Source: Fragilaria radians (taxonomy: Eukaryota; Bacillariophyta; Fragilariophyceae; Fragilariales; Fragilariaceae). Taken from it: a stretch of DNA of 62,726 nucleotides. Below the pieces are notes generated by a model. It was not told the DNA's origin. It ran no database searches and was given only the letters and a program-made list of their open reading frames with translations. The translations under genes were made by a program, and so were the position numbers. Below, piece after piece: positions 30,733 through 41,929 of this stretch. Each line of letters starts with the position of its first letter. The first letter of the stretch is position 1. The stretch spans positions 230,830 to 293,555 of the forward strand of contig CAAAJI010000037.1 of NCBI GenBank assembly GCA_900642245.1, given 5' to 3'.

Positions 30733-33630
30733 TTTGAATTGTGATTCAAGCAGCAAGTGACATGAATTACTTTGGCTTTTGTTGACAACCTCTAGGATGA
30801 AGTATCCCTCTACTTAAGGGATGACATGGATAAGGCAAACGCACCAGGTTTCCTCTTTTTTTGCTCTGGAGTGAGAATAAGTGGCTATTGTTTTTAACAA
30901 TTTCCTATTTTCCCTGGGGAGTGCTTGCTGCCTCTGTAACAAAGTCACAATATCTTTAACCACGGAAAACATGGTTTCAAATAAAAATGATTGAAACCTA
31001 CTATACATCTTAATTGAATTGATGAAAGTTTGTCGTGGTTGATAGGATTCGACTAGTAGTAAGTGCGCAATTATCTTCAAATTTATTGACAACGACAAGC
31101 ATCAACATGATTCAAATTATAACATAAATACAAGTGTTTTAAAAAATAAGTCCGATCAGAGCTAATATTGCATGATTTAGTATAACACGTTGTGAAGTAT
31201 CACTACTCTAGGAGGTTATGTTGTCCAAACTCCACAACTTAGGCTGATTGGGATTCAGAAATCTTGTGGGACGAAGTTTTATTTACTATAGCGACTTTGC
31301 TTTTCCATATGCTGTAGAGAGGCAGTAAAAAGGAAGAAATTTTGCAATCAAAGCAATATGAGTAGAAAGATTAGAGTACCGTGTTGATTCCAACACCCTA
31401 AAGAGTTTGTTGGACACCAGACACTTGTTTTTCACTTAAAAAAATATCGTGAGCCAGATATCTGTTTTCAGCAATAGGGAATTGGATCCTGCTCCTATTG
31501 CTGTCTCCCTTCCTTTCTTACATCTTTGAAGGAATATTTAGTAACTTTCAAAGAATCCTTCATTGAATATTTCAGAATTTAAAAAATCAGATAAAGACAA
31601 GGGCTTCTGCAATTATGTCAACTGCATCTGAAAAGGAAGTTATGTGCTATCCCTCCTAAAAGTAATGTAAGACCACTGCTTTTGCAAAAATGTCAAGAAA
31701 TTCAATTTTCTGAAAGATCAAGCCATCTACGTCTCATTTTGTGCCAATTGTACATCATGCTCTGTTCCACAAAATCTTCCATTAATATAATCATCACCTT
31801 TAGACAAGTGTAACCTTTGATTTGGTGACATTATGTCAGTATTTAGGCAATCTTTTGTAGGTATTTGGGAAAAATCTCATGATGGAAACGTGGAATTCCT
31901 TCGACAATCATGAAAGAATCAAGGACACTAACCATCTCTTGCAACAAGGACCTATATCCAAACATTATCCCCAAGTTTGAATACATTTTTGGTTTCAAAT
32001 TAGGTCCATAAAGGCATCCCTCAATGCGTTGATACAGATTCTGCTAACTATCGATCAATGATTGTTTTGTTGTGTCTGGCTAACTGTCCCATGTAGATTT
32101 CTTATACAGTGTGCCACACTGGTATGTGTGGATTCATGTATTGCAAAGAGAAAGCATTTGTGAGTCCATTATTTTGAAAATATATCATATTCATTTAGGA
32201 AACAGTCTGGTTCATTGTTTCCTTTTCTTATTTTTTTATGAGAATAGGAAAAGCAGATTAAATGATTCATCTTATTGTGAAAAGTTTAGGTGAGCCACGG
32301 GAAAAATGTTACAAGGAGAATCTTAAGTTTTATGAGAGAATTTTGTTGAATTTAATTTACGGTCATGTTTTCGGGTAGTTGTGAATTTTATTTTTATTGT
32401 TTACTAACTTTTTCATCAATTTCCATACTGGCACCTTGAAGCAATACGTTAGAAATCTAAAGGCAGCGGATAAAGTTTGTGTAGCGTTCAAATTAATGAC
32501 TTAAAGAAAACTGGTTCTGATCTTCGATTCTTTGGAAAAGTAGGTTCAAGATGAATCAACTCATGTTTTATTCATGTTACGTAAGAAGATCTATTGCACA
32601 TCTTTCTGGAATTATTACTATCAGTGTTTCTTTAATGTAACACCCAAAGGATTTTCAAAAGACTAGATTATGAAAACTAATTTTTGGCTCACAAATCAGA
32701 AGACAAATTGTAAGTGGAGTTGTAAATTAGAGTCACTTCATCGTACTTGCTGAATGCGACCCTTGTGTGAAAGAAATTTAATTCTTGAACGTAAAAAGGC
32801 CTTCCTTATGAGGCTGGATTAAAACAGCATTGTAAATAATCTTAGAAGATTCCTCTAAATTAGTCTAGGTATTTGGCTGACTTCAACGATCTTCGGAAGA
32901 CGATAGTACCAAATAGAAGAGTCTTTTGACGTATGTGTAACAATTCTGGATTGCACGGTATAGTGACATTATGGAATCAAAAAAGTGATATACCCCGTAT
33001 ATCATGCTGACTAAAAAACAAGGCAAAGAAATCATTGGTATTGTGTGACATGAGACAATTTATGGGATCCATTATAGCAAAAGTAAGGCCTATCATTCTC
33101 AAACGTGACCTAGTTCTTATAGATCCATAATCTTTCAAAAACGGCCTCAACAAGACCAAATCAATCAGACTGGCTTTTGATTGTTTGTTGATATTCCCAC
33201 AATATTGAAGTCAGACTTCCATATTGATGAATTAATCTAAGTCATATCTGCATAAACCTGATCCACCATTCACTACTTCAATTTAGACTTCATTTCCAGT
33301 GTGGAGTCATTATTGTCAATCAGAACGCATTATTAGCAAAATACTGCAGTATTGTCTCTGCAGGATGACTGTTTATGACCGTATGATGTATATTTCAGCT
33401 CTTTCCATGGTATTGAATGCAAAATAACTCTTCAAGACCTTTACGCTTACGATTTTTTGGGTAAACATCAAAGTGATGCAAGCGCTGGGAATCTATAGCG
33501 AACGGAGTTTTCGCTTGTGTTAAGTACTGTATACCGTATTTTTTGTCCGAAAACATAGCTTCGCTGGATGGGTAATTTGTGAATGTGAGTTTGAGACGGA
33601 ATGCTGTCAACGATTTAATTTTCCAACCTC
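30733..33630. other. Intergenic, no gene recognised
   Basis: 2.9 kb, AT-rich. Open frames 30814-31098 (minus), 32111-32293 (plus), 32977-33159 and 33395-33610 (minus) show no domain or codon signal. The last few hundred bases must include the promoter of the U1 snRNA gene, but I cannot assign a PSE-like element. Confidence 0.5.
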
Positions 33631-33798
33631 ATACTTACCTTAAACAGGCATGCCCGCGATCACGCAGGCGGGTAGCCATTTGGTGGAGCTGGTCCGAGCA
33701 CTACGACTGTACGTGATACCAAATCGCTTCGTTCTCAGAATGAAGCCTGTTTATAATTTTTGACAAGGTGTGATGGCGCTTGCGCCTCATGCCACCCC
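33631..33798 (+). ncRNA. U1 spliceosomal snRNA
   Basis: The 5' end reads ATACTTACCT, the invariant segment that pairs with 5' splice sites. Stem-loop I has the loop GATCACG closed by CCCGC/GCGGG, the U1-70K binding loop. A long-range helix H is formed by AAACAGGC (33642-33649) and GCCTGTTT (33745-33752), all 8 pairs perfect. Inside it are a stem closed by ATTTGGT/ACCAAAT and a stem-loop III closed by GCTTC/GAAGC. An Sm site AATTTTTG lies at 33755-33762, followed by stem-loop IV (GGTG...GGCGC-tt-GCGCC...CACC) to about 33797. The order and length (~167 nt) are those of a canonical U1. The donors GTAAGT and GTATGT in the ProRS gene match its 5' end. The stretch is also visibly more GC-rich than its surroundings. 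Confidence 0.96.
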
Positions 33799-34495
33799 CT
33801 CTTTCATCCCCTTACTCTAAAGGTGCTTCTTCTCCTGCTTCCATCCAGGAAAAGAAGCGCATCAACCGACACAACATACGGGAATACATTTGCGTCGTCT
33901 CATACTACTAGTCAGGGGTTAGCCACAAACAAACTACCACTGGTGCGACCAATCACTACATGAGTGAATTTTCTGCGTATAGGCAATGAGTGATGTTGAA
34001 TCAGATTCACGGTTGTTGAACTCATTTTAGATTTATCTAAGTTATTACTTTAATGATTATTCCTTTTTGTAACAAGGGATATCATCACTTAAAGGGATAT
34101 TGGTCTCATTTTATCACTAATTATTATCATATTCTTTTCAATCTTTGTTCTTATCCTCCTAGCAGTGTTTACTCTTTAGCCATATACAATTTTATTACCT
34201 TCAAATACGCTGCATAACATGCACTAATCAATGTATTTTCGTTTCTCATAAATGTCACCAGAAAATTAGATATCAGCCTCTGTCTCAGCAAAGATAAGCT
34301 GTTTATGTATCTGAATCAGAGCGACGTCAAGAATTCATTAAAAATACTGACTATAGAACGGAATGCGAATGCCTAATGAATCGTTCAAGTCCTACCAAAA
34401 TAGAAGGTGGGCAGTCGAATATTCATAAAGCATGTTGATCTTTCCTATCATCGATTCAAAAATATGGTGTGTATCGCAATAAACCCCAACTATGG
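33799..34495. other. Intergenic, no gene recognised
   Basis: The open frame 33760-33963 overlaps the 3' end of U1 and is not a gene. The rest is AT-rich with no motif seen. Confidence 0.5.
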
Positions 34496-35662
34496 TCACA
34501 ATTCTAATGGATCCTTGTACGCTTGGTTATCAGATAGTCTGTCCATTTGAAATTGTTTCCAGTCATCTTTCTGTGTGATGCTTTGTATGGATACTTCTGG
34601 TTCTTGTATTGCAACATCTGCTATTGCCTGGAGGAGTACACCAGCGGGGGCTCCTTGAACTTGGATGTCATGTCCCAATTCCCATAAAAAGACTCCTGCC
34701 AATCCTTGACGTTTGGCCATAATTACCTTTTGTTGAATTTGATGGGGAGAATCCAAGTAATATCCATTGTAATTTGATTGATTCCAAGATCGATATCCAT
34801 GGATCACCAATTTCCCAAATGTCCGTACATTCTTATGGATTCGATTCTCATGTCGAGCATACCCTGGTAATCCCAATATCAACCGGGAGGGAGGAATGTT
34901 ACCGAATTCTAATATATTATCAAGAAGTATTTTTACATATTCCATAGAAGCGTGGTGTTTAGGTTGTTGCTTGGTTGTCTCCTCAGAGGAAGACTTGGGT
35001 GGAAGCAAGTCATACGCAGCTAAAAGGACAAAATCCAAAACATCCATCACTGGTTTATCTAAAAATTGTCGTGTCGTGACAGATAGGAGTAATCCATGTC
35101 GGTGAAGGATGTTGGCGGTTTTAAGAATGAAACGATTGTAGGAAAGGAATTCTCGATAGGTCCTTGGATCATCCCAATAAAGATTGACGCCCTGTACATT
35201 GTATTTTTGACAGAAGGACAAGAGATTCTTCCATAGATTTTTCGTCTGACTTGTTTGATCGATGGATGATTGGAAAAATTTTGACCGTCCTATCCCTCCA
35301 ATTGTCACCCAAATACGCTCTACCTTTCGTTTCCGTTGTTGTTGTTTATGCTCAGTCATAAATTCCAATTGATGCGATGATAAACAGCATTCTTCAATAT
35401 CTCCTGAAGAACTTTCGGAAGGTTGAATCGAATAAAGGATCAGATCTGTCAAGAATTCACTTGCTGTCGTCATATTTACATGTGTCGAAGAATCTAACCA
35501 GTAGCCAATGATTCGAAAACTGTTGCTCGCGTTATTTCCGTTCTTGCTTTTCTTGTTGTCATGACTACTCAATATAGAAATCGGAGTGACATCATGGCAT
35601 TGAAAGAGCCATAAAAGTATTATGTATACAATCACATGGCAACGAAGGAAAAGTTGCAACAT
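34496..35662 (-). CDS. Secreted GH18 chitinase-like protein, catalytic motif lost
   Basis: 388 residues from the ATG at 35662; the open frame extends ten codons upstream from a TTG. The N-terminus (~1-28, MLQLFLRCHVIVYIILLWLF) is a signal peptide or anchor. The rest follows the GH18 TIM-barrel order: FRIIGYWLDS (strand 1), ERIWVTIGGIG (strand 3), VQGVNLYWDDP at ~153-163 (strand 4), DFVLLAAYDLL (strand 6), RLILGLPGYAR (strand 7) and GVFLWELGHD (strand 8). In active GH18 enzymes strand 4 reads DGxDxDxE; here the positions are Q-G-V-N-L-Y-W-D, so all three Asp and the proton-donor Glu are changed. It is most likely a chitin-binding lectin-like or regulatory protein rather than a hydrolase. The coding frame is clean, so this is not simple decay. 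Confidence 0.82.
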   Translation of the reverse strand: MLQLFLRCHVIVYIILLWLFQCHDVTPISILSSHDNKKSKNGNNASNSFRIIGYWLDSSTHVNMTTASEFLTDLILYSIQPSESSSGDIEECCLSSHQLEFMTEHKQQQRKRKVERIWVTIGGIGRSKFFQSSIDQTSQTKNLWKNLLSFCQKYNVQGVNLYWDDPRTYREFLSYNRFILKTANILHRHGLLLSVTTRQFLDKPVMDVLDFVLLAAYDLLPPKSSSEETTKQQPKHHASMEYVKILLDNILEFGNIPPSRLILGLPGYARHENRIHKNVRTFGKLVIHGYRSWNQSNYNGYYLDSPHQIQQKVIMAKRQGLAGVFLWELGHDIQVQGAPAGVLLQAIADVAIQEPEVSIQSITQKDDWKQFQMDRLSDNQAYKDPLEL

Positions 35663-37124
35663 ACTTTGATACGGTGTAAAATCATTTTTCAATACAGTGT
35701 CCCAAATTTATTGTATCCCTTTCCAGTAAAACAGGGGCACACTTAAACTCTGAAAACTAGCGAGCTTGCAACTGTGAAGCGTGCTCTCCATATGTATTTC
35801 ATTTCTTATTGATCTTGCTCCATGGTGAGGTATAGGAATAACACAATGATAAATCATAATTGATTATTGTTTTCTCTTTAGTGTTTGTGAGAATGCCACT
35901 GACAATTATATTGAACTCCAGCTCGGTCCATTCATTAGAAGATATATGAATACACAGAGTGTTCAAGAATTCCATCTCATTATATCAAGATTCTTCAATG
36001 GGAAATTCCTCTAAATTGATGTATAATGAAGAAGGGGGCTAAACAGGATATTAACTTATATATTTAAGGGGTTGATGATCTTCATCATTTGTCAAGGTTG
36101 GGAGAGCAGATTCCTTCAAGACGTCACTCCTCTTCATGAGGACTTTAGAATCCCCCTTGATAGTTCATAACAGAAGTTGAAGGATCATAGCTTTATCTGT
36201 TGTTTTATATATTGCGGTATTTTCTTCATTTCATACCTTCGCATCATTCTTTGAAGCCGACACTAAGGTGGTCCTCCTTTGTGACTTCTTATCTCTGGTT
36301 CTTGATCATTTCTTGAGCCTACTTAGCGTCTCTTAACAAATCTTATAATATGATAACTTTCTTGAGCTTACTGAAGTTTGTCTTGGAGTTAGAATAAAGC
36401 TTGCTATGAAGTTCTTCAATGCCAAATCGGCATGTCCTACAATAGAAATTTCTACCATTTTCAACAGTAAAAACATAGATCGGAATAGTAACTGATAAAC
36501 AGCTCTGTATTCCAAAAATCATTTTTTTCTCACTACCTTCTGGTGTTTTCCGTATCTTTCATGATTGATTCATTCCCCAAAAATGAGAAGGTTTAAGCTT
36601 GATATGCATATTTTTCTACAAATTTAGTGCGCGTTAAATCCGTGATTGTTTTGGATTCGAAATAGTCTAAGTTTTGATAGTTAAAAGATTCATCGCATTT
36701 ATCTTTATTTTTTAGCTCTAGCTTTCAGCGGTTGAGTCTCTCAATTTCATCGGTTCCACATTTGGCTTTCGAGAATTTAATTCATACATGGATTGATAAT
36801 TTGCCATCAATCATGTAAACCGATGACTTCCTCCTCTACGGATGATTCCTTTGCCTTTTTATTTATATAACTCTTTACCTAAAGTATTTCTTTGAAAAGC
36901 ATATGATATGAGAATACACAAAAGCGTATTTTTGTTTCTTCCATACTACTTACTGTACGGGCACTCTCATTTTTACATGTGTTGTTGCGATCGTTTGGTG
37001 AAACATCGATGTTTGAAATTTGAAAAGGAACAAATAAGACTGAAATCTTGGGGATCAAGGATTAAGAATTTTCCTGACTTTTCATTCATAAATTGTCATC
37101 CTTCTTCTTATAAAAACACAAACC
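35663..37124. other. Intergenic; right part belongs to a segmental duplication
   Basis: No gene recognised. From about 36778 the sequence closely matches 50135 onward, including TTCATACATGGATTGATAAT. The open frame 36908-37228 overlaps the next gene in another frame and is broken in the duplicate, so it is not a gene. Confidence 0.5.
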
Positions 37125-38070
37125 ATGAAGACCCAAATCGTAGCACTTTTCTTCCTTCGACTGCCATCAATCTTGTCTCAGAATCCCTCTTCGACGCAGG
37201 CACAATGTTGTCATGTTGTCGAACTTGACGCCTACGAGGAAGGCGGAACTTGGTCGTTTTCCGCTAGCATGTCTTCCCCCTACGAGGTTCAAACTGGCTT
37301 GTCCAAGTATTGTGATTACTTTGAAGTGAGGACTGCATCATCTTCTTCATCAGGTATGAACTATACAGTCTTGGGAAAACGAATCTTTGGTCATGATCAT
37401 CCGTACGAACAACCCTTTACACGAGTTATTCGGGACGTCACCCTACCCAATGGAGTTAATTCTGTTATGGCGATTGCTCATGATTCAGTCGATGGATATT
37501 GTGGTAGGTCTCTTGAGGTTGACCTCACGGCCAGAACACCCACATCTGTGACAGCCACTCCCGTCGTCCCTTCGTCTTCAGTTAGTACAGCTCCCGAGAC
37601 TGCAAGTTCTCTTGCGCCAATAACTCAATCTCCAATCACATTAGCTCCAACAGCTAAAGCCTCTATTGAAGGTGTAACGTCGTCACCGGTGACAGTAATT
37701 GCTGCTCCAGGGTCAACGTTACCATCCAGCATTCCATCATCGTTCCCATCTCTTATTCCATCGTTTATTCCCTCGGTTGTTCCTTCGGGTATATCGGACG
37801 ATCCCTCAAGTCCAACAGAGTCAGGTACTAGCACGCTGTGTGCCTTATCCATGATAACATCATGCGTCACTTTAGCCGCCACCTTAATGCTCACTCAAGG
37901 GTGAATCAATAAAAGAAATTCAGAACTATTCTGGAGTACGTAAACGGAAAATGAGAATCAATAAAGATAAGGTAAAAATGAACGATGCATCATCGGAAAT
38001 ATAGAATAGAAAGGTTTGCAAAAGCTTATTGAAGATCTCAGCATTAAAGAGAAACGATAAAGTTTTGGCA
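36778..38070 (+). repeat. Segmental duplication, copy 1 (copy 2 at 50135-51503)
   Basis: About 1.3 kb containing a whole gene with ~350 bp of upstream and ~165 bp of downstream sequence is repeated in the same orientation 13.4 kb to the right. The right edge fades at the shared AAACGATAAAGTTTTG block. Confidence 0.92.
37125..37904 (+). CDS. Secreted, probably GPI-anchored surface protein (paralogue 1)
   Basis: 259 residues. Signal peptide ~1-19 (MKTQIVALFFLRLPSILS). Residues ~27-140 form a small Cys-containing beta-rich domain (CCHVVELDAYEEGGTWSFSA, KYCDYFEVRT, HDSVDGYCGRS). A Pro/Ser/Thr-rich stalk follows (~142-235, repeats such as PSSIPSSFPSLIPS), then a hydrophobic tail (ALSMITSCVTLAATLMLTQG) that looks like a GPI-addition signal. 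I do not recognise the domain family. The architecture suits a cell-surface or wall-attached protein. Its paralogue at 50530-51336 is about 95 percent identical; relative to it, copy 1 lacks three residues in the signal peptide and eight (VATSDNPM) at the start of the stalk, and has one extra Glu there. Confidence 0.8.
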   Translation: MKTQIVALFFLRLPSILSQNPSSTQAQCCHVVELDAYEEGGTWSFSASMSSPYEVQTGLSKYCDYFEVRTASSSSSGMNYTVLGKRIFGHDHPYEQPFTRVIRDVTLPNGVNSVMAIAHDSVDGYCGRSLEVDLTARTPTSVTATPVVPSSSVSTAPETASSLAPITQSPITLAPTAKASIEGVTSSPVTVIAAPGSTLPSSIPSSFPSLIPSFIPSVVPSGISDDPSSPTESGTSTLCALSMITSCVTLAATLMLTQG

Positions 38071-39461
38071 TCATTTATTATTATGTAACGAGACTCATGA
38101 CGGGATTGAATTGCCGCTAGACCTATAGACACAGCTCGTGAGCTAATTATCTAACTATATCATCGGTATTCTATATCTACTCATTCCTTCAGCCTGATAT
38201 CCAACAAGCGTAAACGTTACGCGACATTATATGTTGCCAGTTATAGATTCATTGGTCATTTACCGCCATGTATATAAGTTTACAGGACAGTTTTCGTAAA
38301 TGAATGTTTGCATTCCACTGTTATTCTGTTATCACTGGTTTGATTTGTTTTCAACATGTCAATGAGTTTCGCAATGTTTTGCCGCCCAAAATATGCATGA
38401 TAACCTTTACGAATGTTAACTAGAAATAAGGCAATGTCAACGTATTCACAAAGCGTGTTTCAATTAAAGAATCTTAACTACAGGTGAAGACAAGTGAAAT
38501 CTTAAATTGTCGTTTACATACCCATATCTCAAGGGAGTCTGTTTGACATTTAAACAACACAGAATCCTAAACGAAGACGTATAGTAAAGATTAGCTCTAT
38601 ATCAAGGTCCATAGATGTAGCAAATCTGTGTGCCAGTAGGAACAAAAAGCCATGTGCAAATCTCATTTTGGCATCATTTGCATCAAACTGTATTTCATTT
38701 TTACTATCCTGCATTGCTCAACTTATGAATAAGCAAAAAAGCTAAATTATCTTTGGAATCCAATATAAAAAATAAATTCATTATAGCTCATGGTAATTTG
38801 TTATATTTGACGCCACAACTCCAAATTGTAATGACAAATCATCCAGATTCATGATTCATGTTGCAGAGTCATCATCTTTATTTAACCTAATTTCTCAACT
38901 TGATGGAAAGCATGAAGATCATCATGAATATTTGACCTAAAGAAACCACAGCACTCTTCTTCCACCAATTATAAAGGGATGCCGTGGATAGGGAGCGAAA
39001 TTTTTAGATTGGATTAAGTTGACGAAACTTCAATGAAAACATGATCACAGTGCATGCACGACATAGTCCATATTCTTGATAATACTTTAAAGATATTAAT
39101 TGCAAACAATTAAGAGGAGAATTGACTAGTGAACGGAAGTTTGCGAGCAGTCCTTCGCAGGTTGTGTAGCTCTCACCCATGTAACAAAAGAAGACTAGCC
39201 TTGGCATTCAACAATTAATTTGAGGAATGCCTTTCAGCCGCTGTTAATGATGTTGTATTTTTCCAGGTAACTTTTGGAATTTAAGAAAAAATAAGTGACA
39301 CTTGCATTCCTTTGATTGATTGCAGTGTACTTTTTCAACATTGATTTAAAGTCAAAGCCAAATGGACTCCAGCCCCTTTAAACCGTCAGTTATTTCTGCA
39401 AAACTAATCACGCTTGTGTCAAACTTACAAAGTAAAAGATGCGTATGCAGCTTCTTGGCAA

Positions 39462-39555
39462 GAATATGTTCCTCATGCTCTGCCCTTAACAAATGTATTA
39501 AGGTTAAGGAATATGTTGCTCAAGCTCTGCCCTTAGCAAATGTATTGAGGTTAAG
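39462..39555 (+). repeat. 47-bp tandem duplication
   Basis: Units 39462-39508 and 39509-39555, both beginning GAATATGTT and ending GAGGTTAAG or AAGGTTAAG, differ at a few bases. Confidence 0.9.
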
Positions 39556-40641
39556 GATGTGGAGATAAGCCTTTATCCAATTTGCAATTTGGAAGAACAA
39601 TAAATATATCACTCTTTTATTACATCTTCTAACTGTTAGTATAAATTGATTATATTTTCTTGACTTGAATTAAATTAAATTCGGTTGGGAACAATTTCAT
39701 TAATTCCTTATAACTCAAAGTAGGAATAATCTATACATTGCAGATCCTGAGCACTGATAAAAACACGATGAGAATCTCTTGACAGTAAAATTCTTCCTTT
39801 GATAGTTTAGCGACTACTCTGTTTTGGAATAATACCCTTCCAATCTCGAGTCATTCAAGGTCATATTTCTGAAAACTTGTTAAGAGTATTTCGTAAGATT
39901 GGTTTGATTTAGCAGTTTATTGTGACAACATCAGATATGTTAGGAGTCCATCATCAACTATTTTTCTAATTTAATCTTATCTTGCATAAATGTGGCAAAG
40001 TTTCGCTCATATTTTTTACCAACACATTTTTTAAATCGTTTTTCTTTATCTCAATTTTAGTGAATAAAAATAATTTCCACCGATCCTCTGAAACTTCCAA
40101 TCACTCCGCTTTCCAATTAGAACTTCGTCCTTGATCATTGTCCTTGACCCTTAGAGCTCACTCCTTCATTTGGATTGTTTTGATCCTGCAACTTATAGTA
40201 CAAGTGTAACATTTTTAGTAAAACAACTATCATCCAAATAAATTGAAGTCTGTGACACCCAGGCGCAATACAAGATTTGAATATAAGGATTAAAGAAAAG
40301 AGCTAAATTTGATCATGTTTCATTGTTTTCCCTAAACATTAAGCCGTGTTGATATATCCATACATCCTTTTCTATCTAAATCATCATCGCTTCTGATTTT
40401 ACAACAAAAGATAAGCCTACTCAGCATGTTATATATTGTTCAGCATTTCATTAGAATCTTCACAGAAACCTGCATTCACATAAAATTGAAACATTCGATT
40501 GCCTGCGAGTTAACATGCAAGATATATTCAAAATGAAAAAATAGCTGGATTGGGAAAACCCTATTGGCTCATTCTGGCAAACACGGTCAAACATACAAAT
40601 CACCTCAGGCTACGTAAATCTTCGCTCGTTGTCAGCAAAAC

Positions 40642-40777
40642 AAACAGTTCAATTCTTTGTATTTATTTTTGAGGTAATCAATAGGTTCCTTTCATGACTT
40701 CCTTTCTTCAAACAGTTCAATTCTTTTTATTTATCTTTGAGGTAATCAAAAGGTTCATTTCCTCACTTCCTTTCTTC
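40642..40777 (+). repeat. 68-bp tandem duplication
   Basis: Units 40642-40709 and 40710-40777 both begin AAACAGTTCAATTCTTT and end CACTTCCTTTCTTC or GACTTCCTTTCTTC. Confidence 0.9.
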
Positions 40778-41185
40778 AAATGGAAGCGTTCATAGAAAAA
40801 TTACCTGTCAACGTTTTTTCACTCAAGGCGTCATATCCCAGCAAACAAATATTGAACGAAAAAAGGACACATCTTGCTGTGTCACAAGGTCACAAAAGAT
40901 ATTATGGAAACTTACATCAATGTATTCCTAGTGAAACAAGACTTGAATGTGAAACTGGAAAAGGTGCATTCATTTTCACCCTTACGACATGTACAAAATG
41001 ACCGTAGGAATGACCGCATACAGCCAAACAAAAAAGTTAGGCTGACCCTAAAGAAACTTATGCGAGAGGCAGGAGAATTAACAGAAGCCCTGATTATTCT
41101 AGCATATATACTTCCAAAGTATGAGAGAGCCCATGATTTCTCCTGCAAAGTTGTTTCATAAATCCATTTGATGCACATTGCTTAT

Positions 41186-41700
41186 ATGAAAAAAGTAACT
41201 TTCAAGACTCTCAGCTCGTTTGCACTGAGATTATTGACATTGTGGCACCGAAACTGCCATTCTCGAAAGAAATCAAAAAGAGATGGTGTACACAGTAAGA
41301 TTGTAATAATTTGATAGAGCGCGATTTTTGCTCCATGAAGATACGTAGCATGAAAAAGGCTAAACTACTCGAAGAAGTCTTACCATGTGGTGTAGGAGCA
41401 TTGATCGATATGGAGACTTTATAATCGAAACTTTTCGAATGGATATAGTTGGAGACGTGCTCTTGACTCGAGGTGAAAGGTAATGTTATGCATAGAAATC
41501 AAAGAATTAAGGAACAAAAGAGTGCTGCTTTGGCAGTGTTATCAATACAAGAGCGCACTAGAGAGGGAAAAAGGTAAGAAAATTCGTGTGAAAGCATAAG
41601 GAGATCATCGGAATAGTGTACAGCAAGTGTAATGCTATTCGCCCAGGCAATTGCCAAAGCGGACAAAAGAGATGGAGAATTGAAGGTGGGATCTCCCCTG
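41186..41700 (+). pseudogene. Broken third member of the small 'RW-CRGLE' family
   Basis: Starts with ATGAAAAAAGTAACTTTCAA at 41186, matching the start of the intact genes at 46698 and 54042. Recognisable pieces follow in order: KEIKKRWCTQ, then a stop where the relatives have DDYEYF; MKKAKLLEEVLPCG; ALIDMETL, stop, SKLFEWI; NQRIKEQKSAALAVLSIQ; and SSE...CTAS...LFAQAIAKADK. There are several in-frame stops and at least two frameshifts. It is clearly decayed. Confidence 0.85.
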
Positions 41701-41929
41701 GTCGTACCTTTGTAGGCTGTATCATGGAGAAATAACTGCACCAAGTCCTAGCATAGCTGTTCAAATGTATTATTTTCTGGTAATTAGTGTATTTGTATAC
41801 TCTGAAGAAGAAACATTACATCCCACCTAAGGAACATCCCGTCTCATGATTGACTAAACATACAATAGAGTGGAATAGATGATTGTGCATTGGGGTGCTG
41901 TAGCTTTAGTGCTGCCAGCTAAGTTTTCT

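Larger units (their letters stand above)
38071..41185. other. Intergenic with small tandem duplications
   Basis: No gene recognised. Open frames 40780-41001 and 40874-41161 show no motif. Two short tandem duplications are listed separately. Confidence 0.5.

Noticed and set aside
36908..37228. 106-residue frame overlapping the start of the first surface-protein gene
   Set aside because: It uses another frame and is broken in the otherwise closely matching duplicate at 50.3-50.6 kb.
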